Shown in pieces: positions 60,888 through 64,000 of a stretch of 64,000 nt of DNA. A program made the position numbers and the translations under genes. A model generated the notes under the pieces. The model saw nothing but the letters and a program-made list of their open reading frames with translations, was not told the DNA's origin and searched no databases. Origin of the DNA: Mesorhizobium huakuii. Lineage in GTDB: Bacteria > Pseudomonadota > Alphaproteobacteria > Rhizobiales > Rhizobiaceae. The stretch covers positions 186,001-250,000 of the forward strand of contig NZ_BSNY01000012.1 of assembly GCF_030160235.1 (NCBI RefSeq), in the 5' to 3' direction. Each line of letters begins with the position of its first letter. The first letter of the stretch is position 1.

Positions 60888-61567
60888 TTGCGCGGATTTG
60901 CGGAAAGCCTGATCGAGAGGCCGCAGACGGTGGCGGAGCAGGTCGCCAACGTGCTGCGCGAAGCCATAGCCAACGGAACGCTGAGGGCAGGCACCGCGCT
61001 GCGCCAGGACGACCTTGCCGAGCAGTTCGGCTTCAGCCGCATGCCTATCCGTGACGCGCTTCGCCAATTGGAGGCGGAGGGCATCCTCTCCATCCATCCG
61101 ACCAAGGGCGCGCATGTCGCCCGGATGGATCGAGCCGAGATCAGCGAAATCTACGCGTGCGCGCATTGCTCGAATGCGAAGCGCTTCGCCTCTCCATCCC
61201 GGCTTTGTTGGAGAGCAAGCTCGATGAGGCCGAACAGGTGCTCGACCAGATCAACGCGGAGCGCAATGTCGGCCGCTGGGGAACGCTGAACCGGACCTTT
61301 CACCTGTCGCTCTACGCTGCCTGCGGCAACCAGCGTCTGCTTGGCCTGATCGAGGCGCATCACAACGCCGCCGATCGCTATGTTCGTATCCTGTTGTCGA
61401 ACCTCGACTATCGCATCCGCTCGCAGGCGGAACATCGCGACCTGCTGGCCGCCTGCAGCCACCGCGACGGCAAGAACACCGTGAGCGTTCTGCGCCGGCA
61501 TCTTCGCGAAGGAAGCGACACGCTGGTCAATGCCATAGAGGGGGGCGGCCTGTCGCGAAAATCATAG
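60888..61567 (+). pseudogene. FadR-type GntR regulator, frameshifted
   Basis: The first frame (from TTG 60888) gives the winged helix (VAEQVANVLREAIANGTLRA, FGFSRMPIRDALRQLEAEG) and breaks after EISEIYA. The second frame resumes as LRALLECEALRL and runs through an FCD effector domain (NRTFHLSLYAACGNQRLL, EHRDLLAACSHRD). Loss of one C from a CTG codon between 61157 and 61158 explains the shift; the repaired product would be about 226 residues, normal for the family. It would be the natural regulator of the convergent sugar-acid operon. A real mutation or a sequence error is possible. Confidence 0.85.
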
Positions 61568-61641
61568 TCGAGATGGTTCTGCTGCTCGGGCTGGAGAGCG
61601 TCGCCGCGGGGGCTACCGGTTCGTAAGAACCGGGCTGATCT

Positions 61642-62094
61642 TCAGCTCTGCACCGGCTTGCGTTCGACGATGTAGATATGATCGGCCGCCAGCACCACTT
61701 CGCCGCGCTGGTTGATCACTTCGCAGCGCTCGACCACCCGTCCCGAGCCCGGCCGCTTGGGATCGTCCTCCTTGGCGGTGATGGTGGTGCGTGTGCGGAT
61801 CGTGTCGCCGATGAACACCGGCTTGATGAAGCGCAGCCTGTCATAGCCATAGGAGAAGGCGACGGGGTTGATGATGCTCGCCGTCAGCCCGATGCCGACC
61901 GAGAACACCAGTGTGCCATGCGCGATGCGCTGGCCGAACGGTGTCGCCTTCATGTACTCGGCGTCCATGTGGTGTGGGAAGAAATCGCCGGTGTGGCCGG
62001 CATGGACGACGAAGTCGGTTTCGGTGATGGTGCGGCCGCTGGTCAGCCGCGAAGAGCCGATCTCATAGTCTTCGAAATAGGTGATCTGTTCCAT
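61642..62094 (-). CDS. MaoC-like (R)-hydratase/dehydratase
   Basis: A 150-residue hot-dog-fold protein. The hydratase motif is in [14 protein letters not shown] (Asp and His) and [17 protein letters not shown]. These enzymes hydrate or dehydrate enoyl thioesters, but stand-alone MaoC proteins also occur in sugar or organic acid operons. It is the last gene of the minus-strand operon; its ATG shares a base with the stop of the dehydrogenase gene. The stop is 74 bases from the end of the GntR pseudogene. Confidence 0.88.
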   Translation of the reverse strand: MEQITYFEDYEIGSSRLTSGRTITETDFVVHAGHTGDFFPHHMDAEYMKATPFGQRIAHGTLVFSVGIGLTASIINPVAFSYGYDRLRFIKPVFIGDTIRTRTTITAKEDDPKRPGSGRVVERCEVINQRGEVVLAADHIYIVERKPVQS

Positions 62095-63170
62095 CAGGGT
62101 CTTTCCGCGATCGGCGTCGCCGGCGCCGCGCTCGATCTATAGGCGGCTTCCACCAGCGCCATGGTGCTCCAGGCGTCCTCGACCGAGCTGACCAGCTCGC
62201 CGTCTTCTCCTGATGCAAAGCGCTGCACATTGGCCATGCGCCCGACGAAAGCGTCGGGGAACCATTCGCCGGCAAGCGGTACCGCGATCCAGTCCGTCGC
62301 GCCCTTCGGATGGATTTCCAGAATATCCGGTTCGCCCCGGGGATAGTCGAGGTTGAGGCCGAGCTTGAGATAGGCCGCCCCCTCCGTGCCGCAGATGCGG
62401 AACTCGCAGGCCTGGTGCCGGCGGCCGAACTTGTGGTCATGGTTGATCGACAGCGCGCAGCGCACCGTGTCGCCATAGTCGAGAATGGCGCTGGTGCGCG
62501 TCTGCGCCACCTTGTGGTTGGGATGGCCGAGCGTCTTGGCGTGGACGCCCTTGGGATCGCCGAGCAATTGCCTGACAAGATCGAGATAGTGGATCGAGTG
62601 CATGGCGATCTCGACGCGCGGCGCCTTGAGCAGGAACTCCCACAACTCCCACGGTGTCGCCAGCGCCAGCCAGGCATCGAAGTCGACGACTTCGCCGAGC
62701 CAGCCCTTGGCGATGGCGTCCTTGAGCGCCAGCATCATCGGCGCGAAGCGCAACTGGAAGTTCACTGCCGCCTTGAGGTTCTTGGCGCGGCAGATTTCGA
62801 GGATTTCGGTCGCCTCGCCGAGATAGTTGCCCATCGGCTTCTGGATCAATGCAACCGCACCGTCGGGCAGAGCTTTCAGGATCTCGGCATGCCGTCCCGG
62901 CGGTGTCGCCAGATCGAAGATCGCATCCTGGACGGATGCGGCTTCGTCGGCCGAACGGAACGCCGTCACGCCCCATTTGTCGGCCAGGGTCTTCGCCTTG
63001 GTCTGGTCCGGATCATAGAGGCCGGCAATCGGAAAGCCGGCTTTGCGATAGGCGGGAAAATGCGCGTCGCCGACGATCGATCCGGCACCGAAAGTGACGA
63101 TCGGGCGAGGCTCCGAGGGTTTTGGCCAGGACTGGACGAGCAAGGCGGGGTCGAAACCGCCCTCAATCAT
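62094..63170 (-). CDS. Gfo/Idh/MocA-family oxidoreductase
   Basis: A 358-residue NAD(P)-dependent oxidoreductase. [20 protein letters not shown] is the dinucleotide fold, [14 protein letters not shown] carries the family EKP-like motif (here QKP), and [19 protein letters not shown] holds the active-site His region. ATG 63170 has GAGG on the coding strand in front and overlaps the mutarotase-like gene by 8 bases. It probably oxidises a sugar or polyol. Replacement of Glu by Gln in EKP is worth noting. Confidence 0.88.
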   Translation of the reverse strand: MIEGGFDPALLVQSWPKPSEPRPIVTFGAGSIVGDAHFPAYRKAGFPIAGLYDPDQTKAKTLADKWGVTAFRSADEAASVQDAIFDLATPPGRHAEILKALPDGAVALIQKPMGNYLGEATEILEICRAKNLKAAVNFQLRFAPMMLALKDAIAKGWLGEVVDFDAWLALATPWELWEFLLKAPRVEIAMHSIHYLDLVRQLLGDPKGVHAKTLGHPNHKVAQTRTSAILDYGDTVRCALSINHDHKFGRRHQACEFRICGTEGAAYLKLGLNLDYPRGEPDILEIHPKGATDWIAVPLAGEWFPDAFVGRMANVQRFASGEDGELVSSVEDAWSTMALVEAAYRSSAAPATPIAERP

Positions 63171-63492
63171 AGTGGAAGACCTCGTCCATGCTGGCCCACC
63201 ATTCGCCCTCCTTGCGGGTCGTGAGCGGCTCCTGGCACGGTATGCAGACCGCCCACCATTCCTGCGTCTTCGGATCGGCGGCCATCTTGGCCATGTCGGC
63301 GGCATAGTCGGTGCCATGATATTCGAAATAGGAAAACAGCAGGTTCTCCGGTCGCTTCAGATAGATCGAGTAATTCTTGATGTTGCAGGCCGAGATCATG
63401 GTCAGCACGTCGGGCCAGACGGCGGCATGCAGGCGGACATACTCCTCGACCTTTTCCGGCTTCAGCCCCAGCACCATGCCCATTCGCTGCAT
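63163..63492 (-). CDS. L-rhamnose mutarotase-family protein
   Basis: A 109-residue RhaM/RhaU-type protein (MQRMGMVLGLKPEKVEEYVR, then HAAVWPDVLTMISACNIKNY and SIYL). These small dimeric enzymes interconvert sugar anomers and help pass the sugar to a dehydrogenase. The tyrosine and tryptophan pair (QEWWAVC) is typical. It is 9 bases downstream of the enolase-superfamily gene and overlaps the Gfo/Idh/MocA gene. The sugar may be rhamnose or fucose; the sequence does not decide. Confidence 0.88.
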   Translation of the reverse strand: MQRMGMVLGLKPEKVEEYVRLHAAVWPDVLTMISACNIKNYSIYLKRPENLLFSYFEYHGTDYAADMAKMAADPKTQEWWAVCIPCQEPLTTRKEGEWWASMDEVFHYD

Positions 63493-63501
63493 ATCCGACT
63501 C

Positions 63502-64000
63502 CTATCTGGTGATCGCCGTGGTGAATTCGGCGATGCTCATGGCCTTGACCGCATCCCAGTCCCAGTCGATGCCGATGCCGGGTTCGTCGGGCGCCAGCGC
63601 ATGCCCATCCTCGATGCGCATGTGCTTGCCGGTCAACTGGTCGAGTTGCGGAATGTACTCGACATACCTGCCGTTCTGAACCGCGCAGGTCAAGCTGACA
63701 TGCAGCTCCATCAGGAAATGCGGGCAGACCGGAATGTCGAAGGCCTCCGCCGCATGGGCGATCTTGAGCCAGGGTGTGATGCCGCCGATGCGGCCGACAT
63801 CGACCTGTACGATCGAGCAGGCACCTTTCTGCATGTATTCGCGGAAATGGCGTATCGAATAGAGCGATTCGCCAATGGCGATCGGCGTCGGCGTCGAGTT
63901 GGACAACCTGATATGGCCGTCAATATCGTCGGCCGGCAGCGGCTCCTCGATCCAGGCGAGGTCGAGTTCGCGCAGCCGCGCCGCGCGCCGGATCGCCTCG
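63502..64000 (-). CDS. Mandelate racemase/muconate lactonizing-type dehydratase (C-terminal part, cut by window edge)
   Basis: About 165 residues of the C-terminal barrel of an enolase-superfamily enzyme are visible. LAWIEEPLPADDIDGH carries the metal ligand Glu, PIAIGESLYSIRHF the second Glu, and VDVGRIGGITPWLKIAHAAE and CPHFLMELH the later acid and His positions. Sugar-acid dehydratases of this superfamily make 2-keto-3-deoxy acids. The start lies outside the window. It is the first visible gene of the operon with the mutarotase-like protein and dehydrogenase. Confidence 0.88.
   Translation of the reverse strand, partial: EAIRRAARLRELDLAWIEEPLPADDIDGHIRLSNSTPTPIAIGESLYSIRHFREYMQKGACSIVQVDVGRIGGITPWLKIAHAAEAFDIPVCPHFLMELHVSLTCAVQNGRYVEYIPQLDQLTGKHMRIEDGHALAPDEPGIGIDWDWDAVKAMSIAEFTTAITR

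Noticed and set aside
1-64000. CRISPR arrays, tRNA or rRNA genes, insertion sequences, phage genes
   Set aside because: No regularly spaced repeats, tRNA cloverleaf patterns, rRNA motifs, transposase or integrase sequences were recognised. The dispersed palindromes are short non-coding elements.

Overview
The window is GC-rich, densely coded DNA of an alphaproteobacterium, most likely a Mesorhizobium-like member of the Hyphomicrobiales. The evidence is the codon bias, the rhizobial-type palindromic repeats, and a complete ehuABCD-eutABCDE ectoine locus of the kind known from Sinorhizobium. No rRNA, tRNA, CRISPR array, phage gene or transposase was seen. The content is almost entirely small-molecule transport and catabolism, built as a series of regulator + transporter + enzyme modules.

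Layout. (1) 1-7832: end of an SsuC/TauC-type permease, its ATPase, then a GMC oxidoreductase, a CzcO-type flavoprotein, a Rid-family protein, a DUF1028 protein, an aldehyde dehydrogenase and a LysR regulator; an oxidative pathway of unknown substrate. (2) 7843-12305: an ArgE-like deacylase divergent from a trimethylamine-dehydrogenase-like N-demethylase, followed by S-formylglutathione hydrolase, which fits formaldehyde release and disposal. (3) 12343-19000 (minus strand): a BMP-type nucleoside ABC importer plus two nucleoside hydrolases. (4) 19255-26123: two DUF1185 proteins, an enamidase-like amidohydrolase, a MarR regulator, an isochorismatase-like hydrolase, an epimerase, an SDR and a DAO-type oxidase. 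Four copies of one 15-bp motif in two divergent intergenic regions tie blocks 3 and 4 together. (5) 26273-35899: a frameshifted HisC-like aminotransferase, then SDR, HisD-like dehydrogenase, zinc alcohol dehydrogenase, HutC-like GntR regulator, a kinase-fold phosphotransferase and an SsuABC-type importer; three HutC-box-like sites mark the promoters. (6) 36040-39815: a heterodimeric ABC exporter pair. (7) 39816-43150: gene debris, a DAO-type oxidase and an extended 2-hydroxyacid dehydrogenase.

(8) 43205-59365 is the ectoine/5-hydroxyectoine module. On the minus strand are asnC, ssd and atf (diaminobutyrate to aspartate), followed by a zinc-type reductase and an aromatic-ammonia-lyase homologue that lacks the MIO-forming Ala-Ser-Gly. 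On the plus strand are the MocR-type regulator enuR, the ehuABCD importer and eutABCDE. (9) 59582-64000: an OafA-type acyltransferase, a frameshifted FadR-type GntR gene, and a minus-strand sugar-acid operon (MaoC hydratase, Gfo/Idh/MocA dehydrogenase, rhamnose-mutarotase-like protein, enolase-superfamily dehydratase cut by the window edge).

The most interesting items are the MarR-linked motif regulon with its unusual enzyme set, the MIO-less lyase beside the ectoine genes, and the HisD-like enzyme with changed metal ligands under HutC-like control. Two genes (HisC-like and GntR) each carry an apparent one-base loss; these may be real mutations or assembly errors.
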